Shown in pieces: positions 42,890-53,145 of a DNA stretch of 64,000 nt. Position 1 is the first letter of the stretch, and every line of letters starts with the position of its first letter. Both the position numbers and the translations under genes were made by a program. The notes under the pieces are model-generated. The model did not search any database. It was not told the DNA's origin and worked only from the letters and a program-made list of their open reading frames with translations. Source of the stretch: an uncultured Pseudomonadota bacterium (lineage in GTDB: Bacteria > Pseudomonadota > Gammaproteobacteria > Burkholderiales > Rhodocyclaceae); contig CAJBDJ010000026.1 in the NCBI GenBank assembly GCA_903951825.1, positions 55,335 through 119,334 on the forward strand, given 5' to 3'.

Positions 42890-43651
42890 TTAAAAATTGG
42901 GCAGTTGTGGCGCTGTTTGGCGAAGTTCCCGCCGGCGGGTGCGCCAGTCGGGGCAGATTTGTGCAACGACTGACCAGAATCTGTGGCTGTGGTTCATCTC
43001 TTTGAGGTGCGCGAGTTCGTGACAAACCACGTAGTCGAGAATCGATAGCGGCATCAAAATCAGCCGCCAGTTGAGGGCAATACTTCCGTGCGGACTGCAA
43101 CTGCCCCAGCGTGTTCGAGCCGAAGAGAGGCGTAGCGGTGGTGTTGCGACGCCGAGTTCGGACGCGTAAATGGTCAGACGTTCGGCAACAACATGGCGGG
43201 CTTTTTCACGCAGGGCGGTGTTGAGCAGATTTCCGGCATTGACTTTGGTCGTTGGCCGCAGATGCAGAGCGCCGCCGCTGAATTCCCAGTGCGGGCGGTC
43301 ACTCTGGGTGATGCGGACGGTCAATGGCGCACCGAGGATGGAAATTACACAGCCATCAGTGATTTCATGCTTTTGTGCGATGGGGCGCGTCTGCCAGTCG
43401 GCGAGTTTATCGAGCACCCAGGCGCTGTGCTGGTGGATGAGTTTTTCGATGTCGGCGAGTTGCGCTTTGTGAGGTGCGCCGACGCGCAGGCCGCGCTGGT
43501 CGATCGTCAGGCCGATGGTTCGCCGCTGGCTGCGCCGCAGGTGATAAGTCAGGTCAACGCCGGCAATCGTCAACCTGTGGCTGGCTTCAACTGGCGTCGT
43601 GATGGGCATCCGAATAGCGATGCGGCGAGAGTCGGTGCATTTCCGCCTCAA
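42890..43651 (-). CDS. YgjP/SprT-like M48-type metallopeptidase (DUF45)
   Basis: RTRWGSCSPHGSIALNWRLILMPLSILDYVVCHELAHLKEMNHSHRFWSVV. Confidence 0.92.
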   Translation of the reverse strand: MRRKCTDSRRIAIRMPITTPVEASHRLTIAGVDLTYHLRRSQRRTIGLTIDQRGLRVGAPHKAQLADIEKLIHQHSAWVLDKLADWQTRPIAQKHEITDGCVISILGAPLTVRITQSDRPHWEFSGGALHLRPTTKVNAGNLLNTALREKARHVVAERLTIYASELGVATPPLRLSSARTRWGSCSPHGSIALNWRLILMPLSILDYVVCHELAHLKEMNHSHRFWSVVAQICPDWRTRRRELRQTAPQLPNF

Positions 43652-44339
43652 TCCAGTCTTCAGCGCGCTGATTGACTTCGATTTCGCTCATCCCAGCTGG
43701 ATCAAACGCCGGACCGATGCTGACGGTAATGATTCCGGGCTTTTTGATAAAAGCCTGACGCGGCCAGAGTTCGCCGGCATTGTGGGCGATCGGCACAACC
43801 CGGCAGCCGACGTGGGTGGCAAGGTGGGCGCCGCCGGCCTTGTAGCGCTTTTTTTGACCCGGCGCGACGCGTGTTCCTTCGGGAAAGATGATTACGTAAA
43901 AACCCTGTTCAAGGCGCTCACGGCCTTGCGTGACCACTTGTTCGAGGGCATCCTTGCCGGCAGCACGATCGATCGAAATCATCTTCATCGCTGCCAGTCC
44001 CCAGCCGAGCAGCGGGATTTTCAATAACTCTTTCTTGAGTACGAAAACGCAATAGGCGCCATTCGGAACGAGATCTTGCAGGGTCATTGTTTCCCATGCC
44101 GACTGGTGTTTGGCGAGAATGAGGCACGCTTGCGGCGGCATGTTTTCAAGGCCGATGACGCGCGGCCGGATGCCAAGCAGATTTTCAACGCCGAATTGAA
44201 TGCCCAGGCGCCACAGTTTGCCTAGCCGATAACCCCAGATTCCGCGCAGCAGAAGGGCTGCGCCGACCACCAGCGGGGCAGTCAGAACTGACCAAGCAAG
44301 CGCCCAGGCCATGAAAACGGTTGAGCGTAGCGCGTTCAT
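43587..44339 (-). CDS. plsC: 1-acyl-sn-glycerol-3-phosphate acyltransferase
   Basis: KHQSAWETM, FPEGTRVAPGQKKRYKAGGAHLA. C-terminal end overlaps the metallopeptidase ORF start. Confidence 0.93.
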   Translation of the reverse strand: MNALRSTVFMAWALAWSVLTAPLVVGAALLLRGIWGYRLGKLWRLGIQFGVENLLGIRPRVIGLENMPPQACLILAKHQSAWETMTLQDLVPNGAYCVFVLKKELLKIPLLGWGLAAMKMISIDRAAGKDALEQVVTQGRERLEQGFYVIIFPEGTRVAPGQKKRYKAGGAHLATHVGCRVVPIAHNAGELWPRQAFIKKPGIITVSIGPAFDPAGMSEIEVNQRAEDWIEAEMHRLSPHRYSDAHHDAS

Positions 44340-44881
44340 GCTTTTTTGCCGGCCAAAATCCAGTCCACCGCTGCTTCCAGATTGGCGAAGTCACGCGTTC
44401 CCGGTGGCAGATTGCCTTCGGCCAGCGTCTTTTCGCCCTTGCCGGTGCGTACCAGGAGCGGCAGGCATCCGGCGGCAGCGCCGGCCTGCAGGTCGCGCAG
44501 CGAATCACCGATTGCCGGGACGCCTTTGAGGTCGGTATTGAGCGTCGTCGAAATGCGCTTGAACATGCCCGGTTGCGGCTTGCGGCAGTTACATTTGGAG
44601 TCGGCGGTATGTGGGCAATAAAACACGGCATCAATGCGCCCGCCAACGGTAAATAGCGCTTTGTGCATCTTTTCGTGGATGCTGTTGAGGGTGTCCATGT
44701 CGAACAACGAACGTCCGACGCCGGATTGGTTGGTGGCGACGACGACGGTGTAGCCGCTCTGGTTGAGCTTGGCGACCGCTTCCAGACTGCCGGGGATGGG
44801 CTTCCACTCGGCGGGACTCTTGATGAATTGGGCGGAGTCGAAATTGATCACGCCGTCGCGGTCGAGAATGACGAGTTTCAT
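44336..44881 (-). CDS. gmhB: D-glycero-beta-D-manno-heptose-1,7-bisphosphate 7-phosphatase
   Basis: MKLVILDRDGVINFDS...ATNQSGVGRSLFD...CPHTADSKCNCRKPQPGM. Confidence 0.95.
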   Translation of the reverse strand: MKLVILDRDGVINFDSAQFIKSPAEWKPIPGSLEAVAKLNQSGYTVVVATNQSGVGRSLFDMDTLNSIHEKMHKALFTVGGRIDAVFYCPHTADSKCNCRKPQPGMFKRISTTLNTDLKGVPAIGDSLRDLQAGAAAGCLPLLVRTGKGEKTLAEGNLPPGTRDFANLEAAVDWILAGKKA

Positions 44882-46986
44882 GTTGATAGCCTGGACAGAT
44901 CGGCGATCTGGTTCATCGCCAGGTGCAGTTTGGCAAGCAAGCCGAGGCGGTTGGCGCGAATGGTCGGGTCGTCAACATTGACCATCACATCGTCAAAAAA
45001 AGCATCGACAGGCTGACGCAGGGCGGCCAGCGTTTGCAGCGATTCGCTGTAATCGCCGGTGGCAAAGGCGGCGTCGGCTTGCGGCACGACGTCGACAAGC
45101 GCCGCGTGCAGGGCAATTTCGGCGGCTTCCTTGAGCAGTGCGCCATCAACCCAGGGGTCGATGGCGCCATCGACCTTTTTCAGGATATTGCCGACGCGCT
45201 TGTTGGCCGCCGCCAGGGCGGCGGCTTCTGGCAGCGCCGAGAAGGCACGCACGGCGGCCAGGCGCTTGCGAATGTCGCCAAGGCGTTGTGGGCGCTGGCT
45301 GACCACGGCGTCAACTTCCTGCGCCGTATAGCCTTGCTCACGCAGGTTGCCGGCGAGGCGATCGTAGATGAAATCGGCGAGCGCCGATTCCGCTGCCTGA
45401 AAGCCGTCTACCGCGGCAAAGGCGGCAGTGCTGGCAGCCAATAGCGAATTCAGGGGTAAATCGAGATCGCCTTCAGTCAACATGCGGATGATGCCAAGCG
45501 CGTGGCGGCGCAGCGCGAAGGGGTCGCGGTCGCCGGTCGGGATCTGCCCGATACCGAACATGCCGACGAGGGTTTCCAGCTTGTCGGCAAGCGCGACAAT
45601 CGTGCCAACCTGGCCGCGCGGCAGGGCGTCGCCGGCAAAGCGCGGCTTGTAGTGATCCTCGATGGCGTCGGCAATTTCCGCCGAGATGCCGTCGTGCAGC
45701 GCGTAGTAGCGCCCCATGATGCCCTGCAGTTCGGGGAACTCGCCGACCATGTCGGTCAGCAGATCCGCTTTGGCGAGCAGGGCGGCGCGATTGGCTTGCA
45801 GGCCGAGCAAGTCTCCGCCAAGGCGCGTGCCGAGGGTGTTGGCAATCGAACCGACACGCTGGACGCGCTCGCCCTGGGTACCCAGCTTGTTGTGGTAAAC
45901 GACTTTGGCCAAACCCAGAACGCGCGATTCCAGCGAACGTTTGCGATCCTGGTCGAAGAAAAACTTGGCATCGGCGAGGCGCGGGCGGACGACGCGCTCG
46001 TTGCCCCCAATGACGGCCGAGGGGTCGGCCGGATTGATGTTGCTGACGAGCAGGAATTTGTGGGTCAGCTTGCCGGCCTTGTCGAGCAGCGGAAAATATT
46101 TCTGGTTGGCCTTCATCGTCAGAATCAGGCATTCCTGCGGTACCGCCAGATATTCTTCCTCGAACTCGCCGATCAGCACATTCGGGCGCTCGACCAGAGC
46201 AGTCACTTCGTCGAGCAGGGCGTCATCGTCAATCGGCTTGCCGCCGGCGATTGATGCGGCAGCGGCAAGTTGCCGGGCGATCTCGGCGCGGCGCGCGGCA
46301 AAAGAGGCAATCACCGCCCCATCGCTGGCCAGCCGCGCAGCGTATTCGTCGGCGTTGGCAAAGACGACCGGATCGACCGCGGCCTCAAAACGGTGACCGC
46401 GCGTTTGACGGCCGGATGTCAGTCCAAGCAAGGCAAGCGGCACGATTTCGCTGCCGTGCAAGGCCACCAAGCCATGGGCGGGACGAACAAAATTGACGCT
46501 GCTCCAGCCGTCGGCCAACTGGTAGCTCATCACCTTGGGAATCGGCAGCGCGGCGAGCGCCGCTTCCAGCGCTTTTTGCAGGCCGGCCGCCAGTGTTGCA
46601 CCGGCGGCCATGCTGTCGTAGAAAAGAATGTCGGCCTTGCCGTCGTTTTCGCGTCGCAGGCTGGCGACAGCGGAGGCGTCGGCGCCCAGTGCGGCGAGCT
46701 TCTTGAGCAGCGCCGGCGTTGCCTTGCCGCCCGCATCGAGGCCGACGGCAAGCGGCATCAATTTGTGCGCAACCGCCTTGTCGGCAGCCACTGTGGCAAC
46801 CTCGGTGACATGCGCCGCCAGTCGGCGTGGCGAGGCGTAGGCCGTGGCAATCGCCGACGCTGCCGCCAAGCCGCTGTTTTGGAGGGATTGCGTGAGGGTT
46901 TGGGCAAAAACTTCGCCAAGTTTTTTCAGCGCCTTGGGCGGCAGTTCTTCGACGAACAGTTCAACGAGCAGATTTTTTGACGACAT
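44878..46986 (-). CDS. glyS: Glycyl-tRNA synthetase beta subunit
   Basis: MSSKNLLVELFVEELPPKALKKLGEVF; overlaps gmhB start by 4 nt. Confidence 0.97.
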   Translation of the reverse strand: MSSKNLLVELFVEELPPKALKKLGEVFAQTLTQSLQNSGLAAASAIATAYASPRRLAAHVTEVATVAADKAVAHKLMPLAVGLDAGGKATPALLKKLAALGADASAVASLRRENDGKADILFYDSMAAGATLAAGLQKALEAALAALPIPKVMSYQLADGWSSVNFVRPAHGLVALHGSEIVPLALLGLTSGRQTRGHRFEAAVDPVVFANADEYAARLASDGAVIASFAARRAEIARQLAAAASIAGGKPIDDDALLDEVTALVERPNVLIGEFEEEYLAVPQECLILTMKANQKYFPLLDKAGKLTHKFLLVSNINPADPSAVIGGNERVVRPRLADAKFFFDQDRKRSLESRVLGLAKVVYHNKLGTQGERVQRVGSIANTLGTRLGGDLLGLQANRAALLAKADLLTDMVGEFPELQGIMGRYYALHDGISAEIADAIEDHYKPRFAGDALPRGQVGTIVALADKLETLVGMFGIGQIPTGDRDPFALRRHALGIIRMLTEGDLDLPLNSLLAASTAAFAAVDGFQAAESALADFIYDRLAGNLREQGYTAQEVDAVVSQRPQRLGDIRKRLAAVRAFSALPEAAALAAANKRVGNILKKVDGAIDPWVDGALLKEAAEIALHAALVDVVPQADAAFATGDYSESLQTLAALRQPVDAFFDDVMVNVDDPTIRANRLGLLAKLHLAMNQIADLSRLST

Positions 46987-46987
46987 A

Positions 46988-47920
46988 TCAGGCGGCTTTC
47001 TTTTCAATCTGGGCGAGGACTTCATCCGCCCACGCCCGCGGCGCCATCGGGAAGCCGAGGCGGGCGCGGCTGTCGAGGTAAGCCTGCGCCACGGCGCGCG
47101 CCAGGTTGCGGATACGGCCGATATAAGCGGCACGCTCGGTGACCGAAATGGCACCCCGTGCATCGAGCAGGTTGAAGGTGTGGGCGGCTTTCAGCACTTG
47201 CTCGTAGGCCGGCAGCGCGAGTTTGGCCAACATCAGTTGCTGCGCCTGTTTTTCGTGGGCGGCAAAGGCGGTGAACAGGAATTCGACGTCGGAATGCTCG
47301 AAGTTGTAGGCCGATTGCTCGACTTCATTCTGGTGATAAACGTCGCCGTATGTCAGGCCATCCGTCCATTGAAGATCAAACACGTTTTCGACACCTTGCA
47401 GGTACATGCACAGACGCTCCAGACCATAGGTGATTTCGCCGGTGATCGGCTTGCAGTCAATGCCGCCGACCTGCTGGAAATAAGTGAATTGGGTTACTTC
47501 CATGCCATTCATCCAGACTTCCCAGCCCAGCCCCCAGGCGCCCAGTGTCGGGTTTTCCCAATCATCTTCGACAAAACGCACGTCATTTTTCTTGAGGTCG
47601 AAGCCGAGCGCTTCCAGAGAGCCGAGATACAGTTCAAGAATGTTGTCCGGCGCCGGCTTGAGCACGACTTGATACTGGTAATAATGCTGCATCCGGTTCG
47701 GGTTCTCGCCGTAGCGGCCATCTTTCGGGCGGCGCGACGGTTGTACGTAAGCGGCCTTCCAGGGCTCGGGGCCGATGGCTCGCAAGAAGGTTGCGGTATG
47801 GCTGGTGCCGGCGCCGACTTCCATATCGTAGGGTTGCAGCAGGGCGCAGCCCTGATTGTTCCAGTAAGCCTGCAGCCGCAGGATGACTTCTTGAAAGGTA
47901 GGGGGCTTGCGGGTCATCAT
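46988..47920 (-). CDS. glyQ: Glycyl-tRNA synthetase alpha subunit
   Basis: [49 protein letters not shown]; upstream ORF extension rejected. Confidence 0.97.
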   Translation of the reverse strand: MMTRKPPTFQEVILRLQAYWNNQGCALLQPYDMEVGAGTSHTATFLRAIGPEPWKAAYVQPSRRPKDGRYGENPNRMQHYYQYQVVLKPAPDNILELYLGSLEALGFDLKKNDVRFVEDDWENPTLGAWGLGWEVWMNGMEVTQFTYFQQVGGIDCKPITGEITYGLERLCMYLQGVENVFDLQWTDGLTYGDVYHQNEVEQSAYNFEHSDVEFLFTAFAAHEKQAQQLMLAKLALPAYEQVLKAAHTFNLLDARGAISVTERAAYIGRIRNLARAVAQAYLDSRARLGFPMAPRAWADEVLAQIEKKAA

Positions 47921-48245
47921 CGAACGCACTCGGTAAGACAGAAAGGTGCGAATTTTACTTGGTTTTGGTACGCGCCAGCAGCGCACCGGAAGGCGCCGGC
48001 GAGAGCGGTGGTGTGGGGATGGACAAATCCTCCTTGTTGTTGTGATGCAACATTGGCGCTGCCATAGAAGTGTCGAAATATTGACGATATTCAATATAAT
48101 CAATAGACTGCAATAAATGCTGCGGTGCAGCAACGATTGCCCTGCTGGTCTGCCCTTGTCGGCTGCAGGAGAATCGATGCCGTACCCCCTGTAACCGTTT
48201 GCTGTCGGCGTTGTTGGCCGCAGTGGCAACAGTGAAGGAGGTCAC

Positions 48246-48947
48246 GTGTTCACTACGACACTATTCCACCCGGTCATGTCCCGCTGGACATCGACTGTCA
48301 TTAACCTGATCCAGAACGCCCTGATGATCTCCGGCCTGTTTTTGGTGATTGGCCTGGTCGGCCTGCATCAGGGCCATGCCGGCCTGATCGAAGGTGCCAG
48401 ATCGTTGCTGCCGAGACAACTGCTGCAGGGCGAACTCCCGGTCGATACGGTGCTTGACGAAACCTTGGTTGAAGATAGCCAGGCTCAAAAACTCAGTGCG
48501 CCGATGCGCGGTGCCCTGTCCTACGTCTCCAAACGCTACCGCGTGTCGACCGACGCGCTGTTGCCGGTTTTCGCCACGGCGCAAGAAGCTGGGCGTGAGT
48601 TGCGCATCGATCCTCTGTTGATCATTGCCGTGATTGGTGTCGAATCCGGCTTCAATCCACTCTCGCAAAGCGTCGTTGGTGCTCAGGGTTTGATGCAGGT
48701 CATGCCGCGTTTCCACAAAGACAAATTGCCCAGCGATGCTGGAGACCTGCCGTTCTTCGACCCGCTGACCAATGTTCAGGTGGGCGCCAGGGTGCTCAAG
48801 GAATCGATCACCCGCAATGGCGGCATCGAGAGTGGTCTGCAGCAATTCGCCGGCGCCATCAATGACCCAGATCGTCGCTATGCACTGAAGGTTCTGGCCG
48901 AGCGCCAGCGTCTTGAACAAGCCGCGCAGCGATTGGGCGCGGCCTGA
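48246..48947 (+). CDS. Lytic transglycosylase domain protein
   Basis: RIDPLLIIAVIGVESGFNPLSQSVVGAQGLMQVMPRFH, N-terminal TM. Confidence 0.9.
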   Translation: MFTTTLFHPVMSRWTSTVINLIQNALMISGLFLVIGLVGLHQGHAGLIEGARSLLPRQLLQGELPVDTVLDETLVEDSQAQKLSAPMRGALSYVSKRYRVSTDALLPVFATAQEAGRELRIDPLLIIAVIGVESGFNPLSQSVVGAQGLMQVMPRFHKDKLPSDAGDLPFFDPLTNVQVGARVLKESITRNGGIESGLQQFAGAINDPDRRYALKVLAERQRLEQAAQRLGAA

Positions 48948-49004
48948 GCGAAGCGCTCCCCCCGTATAATTTATTCCCTTGATCATCAGACAGGGAGCGC
49001 GGAT

Positions 49005-49949
49005 ATGTTCGATTGGAGAGATTACGGCAACGGCATCATTGCCTTCGATGCCGGCTATGTCCGGCCGATTCTGGCAGCGATTCACCTGATTGTCGCTGAT
49101 GGTCGCGTCGCCCTCGTCGATACTGGCAGCAACGATTCCCTGCCGAATGTTCTTGCCGCGCTCGAAAAGCTCGGGCTGGCGCGCGACGCCGTCGATTACA
49201 TCATCCTTACCCACATTCACCTCGATCATGCCGGGGGTGCCGGACGGCTCATGCGCGAACTCCCGCGAGCCAGGCTGGTCGTTCATCCGCGCGGGACGCG
49301 GCACATGGCCGAGCCCTCCAGGCTGGTGGCCGGGGTCACGGCAGTTTATGGTCAGGAATATGTCGAAACCGTCTACGGCGACATCCTGCCCGTCCCTGCC
49401 GAGCGGATCATCGAAGCCACCGAGGGGCTGATTCTGCACCTGGGGCGTCGCGAATTGCTGATGATCGACACGCCGGGTCATGCCAAGCACCACATTTGTG
49501 TGGTTGACCGCCAGGCCGGGGCGATTTTCTCTGGTGACATGTTCGGCCTCTCCTATCGCGAATTTGACGTCGATGGACGCCAGTTCATCATGCCAACCAC
49601 CTCGCCGACACAGTTCGATGCCGCTGAAATGCGCACCTCGATTGAGCGCCTGATGAGTTTTCAGCCGAGCGCCATGTATCTCACGCACTACGCTCAATTG
49701 ACCGATTTGCCGACGCAAGCCGCCAATCTGCGGCGCCGTCTGGACGCCCAGGTAGCGATTGCCGAAGCGCACGCCGCGGGCGGACAAAACCGCCACGCTG
49801 CGATCAAGGCGGAAACTACGGCCTACCTGCTGGCTGAATTGCGCGCCCACGGCTGCCAGTTGCCGGAAGCCGCCATGCTTGAAGTGCTGGCGACCGATCT
49901 TGAACTGAATGCTCAGGGGCTCGCTTACTGGCTCGATCACCGCGGCTGA
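49005..49949 (+). CDS. MBL-fold metallohydrolase
   Basis: IILTHIHLDHAGGAGRLMRELP (HxHxDH), ...DTPGHAKHHICVVD...SGDMFG. Confidence 0.93.
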   Translation: MFDWRDYGNGIIAFDAGYVRPILAAIHLIVADGRVALVDTGSNDSLPNVLAALEKLGLARDAVDYIILTHIHLDHAGGAGRLMRELPRARLVVHPRGTRHMAEPSRLVAGVTAVYGQEYVETVYGDILPVPAERIIEATEGLILHLGRRELLMIDTPGHAKHHICVVDRQAGAIFSGDMFGLSYREFDVDGRQFIMPTTSPTQFDAAEMRTSIERLMSFQPSAMYLTHYAQLTDLPTQAANLRRRLDAQVAIAEAHAAGGQNRHAAIKAETTAYLLAELRAHGCQLPEAAMLEVLATDLELNAQGLAYWLDHRG

Positions 49950-50303
49950 TCAAATGGCGAGGCAGCGCAACTTTGTGAATCTGTCGGCCTCTGATGCGCT
50001 GTGTGCCATGCGCCAAAAACGCGGATGAGTTTGAACTGGAAATTATCGACCCAAGACGACAATCCCTGATTGAAGTATCCGGATCATTACCCACGTCGAA
50101 GAGGTGCAAAAAATGACGCAAGATATTCGACACTGGAAGCAACTGCACGAACTGTGTAAGCAAGTGGTGCGTTTGTATCGCAAGAGCCGGCAGCTGCACC
50201 ACGCTTCTGTCTTGAGTTGAATTGCAATAGCTCAAACAACTCTGTGACCGTAGTCCTGAGGGGCATTCACCTTGATTTTCGCCCCGTCCAGACTGATCGT
50301 GCC

Positions 50304-51209
50304 CTAATTTACTGGGCGGTCATTCGGATTGGCGTAAGCAGCCTTGTTCAAAGGCGAAATCGGGAAATTTAAATTCCGGTTTCCGGGTGGAATCGGCTTC
50401 ATGAACCAAGTGTCGTAGAGTCTTTCCATTTCACCGGACTTCATTAAACCAAGCACAACATCATCAACCAATTGCTTAAATTGCGCGTCGTCTTTAGGCA
50501 AAATCAATGCGTAGGGTTCGACGGAATAACTTTCGTCAAGGATGGCGTACTTTTCGGGCTTTGCGGATTCTGCCCGTGAAGCGAGCAAACTGGCGTACTC
50601 GGTAACGTACGCATCGGCATTCCCGGCAACCAGCATGGACATTGATTGCGCAGGATTACGGCCAAGCAGTGTACGAATTGAAACCCCGCGCGACAATGCA
50701 GCCTGCTTGATCAAGCGATCTGCAGGCTCACCCACAGTGGTGACGACACGCTTGCCATCCATATCCTTGAGCGATTTTCCAGCCGACTCTACTGGCACCA
50801 TGGCCCTTACTTCGGAAACAAAGAAGGTCGTCGAGAATGCAACCTGTTGCGCGCGACCCACCGTATTCGTGTGGGCGCCACATCCGATGTCCGCCATTCC
50901 TGTCTTGACCATCATCGTCGGGGTATTCGAACTCAGCGGGACGGGCTGCACCAAGAGTTTTTTGCCGAGTTTTTCTTCGATAGCTTTGACCACACGATGG
51001 CAGATATCAACACCCATCCCCATGGGTTCATCGCTGCCGGAAACGGCAAAAGAAAAAGGAACGGACGTCTCATCGTAGCCAAGAAAGATGCTACCTCTCG
51101 CTGAAATCCGCTCCAGCGTCGAACCCGAAACCTCACTCCGCGCGACAAAACTGGCGGTGGCGAGTGCCGCAATGCACAACATGCGGATCAGCGAATGACG
51201 CGACTTCAT
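50304..51209 (-). CDS. Family 3 amino-acid-type periplasmic solute-binding protein
   Basis: Signal peptide; ISARGSIFLGYDETSVPFSFAVSGSDEPMGMGVDICHRVVKAIEEKLGKKL...; overlaps TolC gene stop by 4 nt. Confidence 0.92.
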   Translation of the reverse strand: MKSRHSLIRMLCIAALATASFVARSEVSGSTLERISARGSIFLGYDETSVPFSFAVSGSDEPMGMGVDICHRVVKAIEEKLGKKLLVQPVPLSSNTPTMMVKTGMADIGCGAHTNTVGRAQQVAFSTTFFVSEVRAMVPVESAGKSLKDMDGKRVVTTVGEPADRLIKQAALSRGVSIRTLLGRNPAQSMSMLVAGNADAYVTEYASLLASRAESAKPEKYAILDESYSVEPYALILPKDDAQFKQLVDDVVLGLMKSGEMERLYDTWFMKPIPPGNRNLNFPISPLNKAAYANPNDRPVN

Positions 51210-53101
51210 TTGCTATCTTTCTTGCAGCCACCCGATTGTGCATTTGCACAGGGAACTGAACTTTCGCGATTGATCAACCACTTGCCATTGACCTTGATCA
51301 TTTCCAGTGTTTTTTGCGTAATGTCGTTGTAACGGCTGGACTTGTAAACCTGACGGAAATCGGCGAAAGCCCGATCATTTCCATCTTGGCGTACCGTCAG
51401 ATCGTGAATGGTAACGTTGATCACGTCACGTCCGACAATTCGACTGCGCCGTATCTGGTACCAGTCTTCGCGCGACACACCGCCATCCGGGGTAAAAGTC
51501 TGTGCGTAGAAATTGATGTAATTGTTGTAATCCTTCGCCATCCATGCGGCAGCCCAGGCTCTGACTTGTTGCCCCACTTCCACATCGGCACCTAGTGGAG
51601 CGAGTGCGGGCGCTGAGGTAATGCCAGGACGGCTTTTTTCCACCATCAGCATGGCACGACTGTCGAGTTCCTCTCGACCTGTAGCGACGACACGCACCGC
51701 TTCCGGTGCGCACAACTGGGTTCCATCGACCTGGGCAAGCGCCTGCTGTTCAGGTGTATCCGTATCCAGTTTTTCAAGCCCCAAAAATTCCAGCAAGGTG
51801 CCCATGCCGGCATGGGTACGCAGATAGGCGAGAATCAGATCCATATCAACGTTGACTGCTGCGCGGCGCGCTGACAAGAGTTCGTTTTCGGTGTCGAGCA
51901 AGTCAAGCAGGGTGCGCTGCCCCACGTCGTATTGATCACGATAGGCATCACGTGTTTTTTCCAGCTGGGAAACCTGCGACTTGACAAATCCCACTTGCTG
52001 CCGAAGCCGGCTGACATCGTTGTAGGCAATCGCAAGTGTCTGGCGGGTATCACGACATGCTTTTTCGCGCATGTCTAGCGAAATATTTTTTCGCTCCATG
52101 AATTGCTTTTCACGCGCCAAATCGGAGCCGCCGTTGAAAAGATTCCAGGAAACCACGAACTCGGCAACGTTATTTATGCGGTCACCCGTCACCCCCTGAT
52201 AGTTGGTGGTGTTGTCGGTTCGTGCCCGAAAGTCAAGCCGCGGCAAATAGGCTGCACGGCGGACGTCAATATCGTACTGCGCGGCTTCGATATTCTCGAT
52301 GGCAGCCAGTAATGCCGGATTCTTTTTGAGCAAAATTCCAATTGCTTCAGCCTGGCTATCAGGATATTTCTCACCCATTAAATTGGGCGGGACGGCAATG
52401 TTGGGTGGCTGACTATTGACTAGACGCAGATAACGCGCAGTGACGTCATGAAGATTAGCCGTCTCGGTGGTCAAATTGAGTTCTGCCAGCGCCAAGCGAC
52501 TACCCGCTTGTTCAAGATCTACACGGCGACCCACCCCCGACTGGGTGCGCCGCATCAGCTGTTCGTAGGTGGTTTTGTGTTGAACGTAATTGTCTTCGGC
52601 AAGATTGTTGAGAAGGCGGTAGCGCAGCACATCAAGATAAGCACGCGAAGCCTCAAGGGCGACATTTTCCGATGCGTCGAGCAATTCGTAGTAACGAACC
52701 AGTTTGGCTTTATCAAGCCTGCGCACTTCGTTTCGTGCGGCGAATCCATCAAAAATCATCTGGCTAAGGCTCAGCACATAGCCGTTACGGTTGTAATCGT
52801 TAGATTGATTTAGCGGCGGCTGCTCCAAACTCTCCTTGCCAGCCCCGACGGTCGCATCGACGCGCGGGAGCATGCTGCCGAAAGCAACCCCCACTTCTTC
52901 ACTGGCCGCCTTGTAATTGTGCCACTTGGAAACAACTTCCGGGCTGTTGAGAATCGCACTTTGAGCCACTGATTTCAACGTAGTGAATTCTGGTGTCTTT
53001 GGCGCGTCGGCTCCGGATGCGGTTGGTGTACCGGCGATACTCAGCAGTGGGAACGCCAAAGCTAGTGCAAGACTGATAATCGATTTAGTATTCATGGTCA
53101 T
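51206..53101 (-). CDS. TolC-family outer-membrane efflux protein with C-terminal NTF2-like (Cds6-type) domain
   Basis: TolC repeats (SQMIFDGFAARNEVRRLDKAKLVRYYELLDASENVALEASRAYLDVLRYR...) then VRAWAAAWMAKDYNNYINFYAQTFTPDGGVSREDWYQIRRSRI. Confidence 0.9.
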   Translation of the reverse strand: MTMNTKSIISLALALAFPLLSIAGTPTASGADAPKTPEFTTLKSVAQSAILNSPEVVSKWHNYKAASEEVGVAFGSMLPRVDATVGAGKESLEQPPLNQSNDYNRNGYVLSLSQMIFDGFAARNEVRRLDKAKLVRYYELLDASENVALEASRAYLDVLRYRLLNNLAEDNYVQHKTTYEQLMRRTQSGVGRRVDLEQAGSRLALAELNLTTETANLHDVTARYLRLVNSQPPNIAVPPNLMGEKYPDSQAEAIGILLKKNPALLAAIENIEAAQYDIDVRRAAYLPRLDFRARTDNTTNYQGVTGDRINNVAEFVVSWNLFNGGSDLAREKQFMERKNISLDMREKACRDTRQTLAIAYNDVSRLRQQVGFVKSQVSQLEKTRDAYRDQYDVGQRTLLDLLDTENELLSARRAAVNVDMDLILAYLRTHAGMGTLLEFLGLEKLDTDTPEQQALAQVDGTQLCAPEAVRVVATGREELDSRAMLMVEKSRPGITSAPALAPLGADVEVGQQVRAWAAAWMAKDYNNYINFYAQTFTPDGGVSREDWYQIRRSRIVGRDVINVTIHDLTVRQDGNDRAFADFRQVYKSSRYNDITQKTLEMIKVNGKWLINRESSVPCANAQSGGCKKDSK

Positions 53102-53145
53102 CTCGGATTTTTTGATTTGTGCATTTAGGCAGTTAACGAACGTGC

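Noticed and set aside
44878-47163. Extended N-terminus of glyS ORF (761 aa)
   Set aside because: The first 59 codons overlap glyQ; the family start is MSSKNLLVELFVEELPPKALK at 46986.
46988-48229. Extended N-terminus of glyQ ORF (413 aa)
   Set aside because: Family similarity starts at [17 protein letters not shown] near 47920; upstream codons look non-coding.
48261-49940. 559-aa minus ORF antisense to the lytic transglycosylase and MBL genes
   Set aside because: Spans two well-supported + genes and their spacer with no recognisable domain; a GC-skew artefact.
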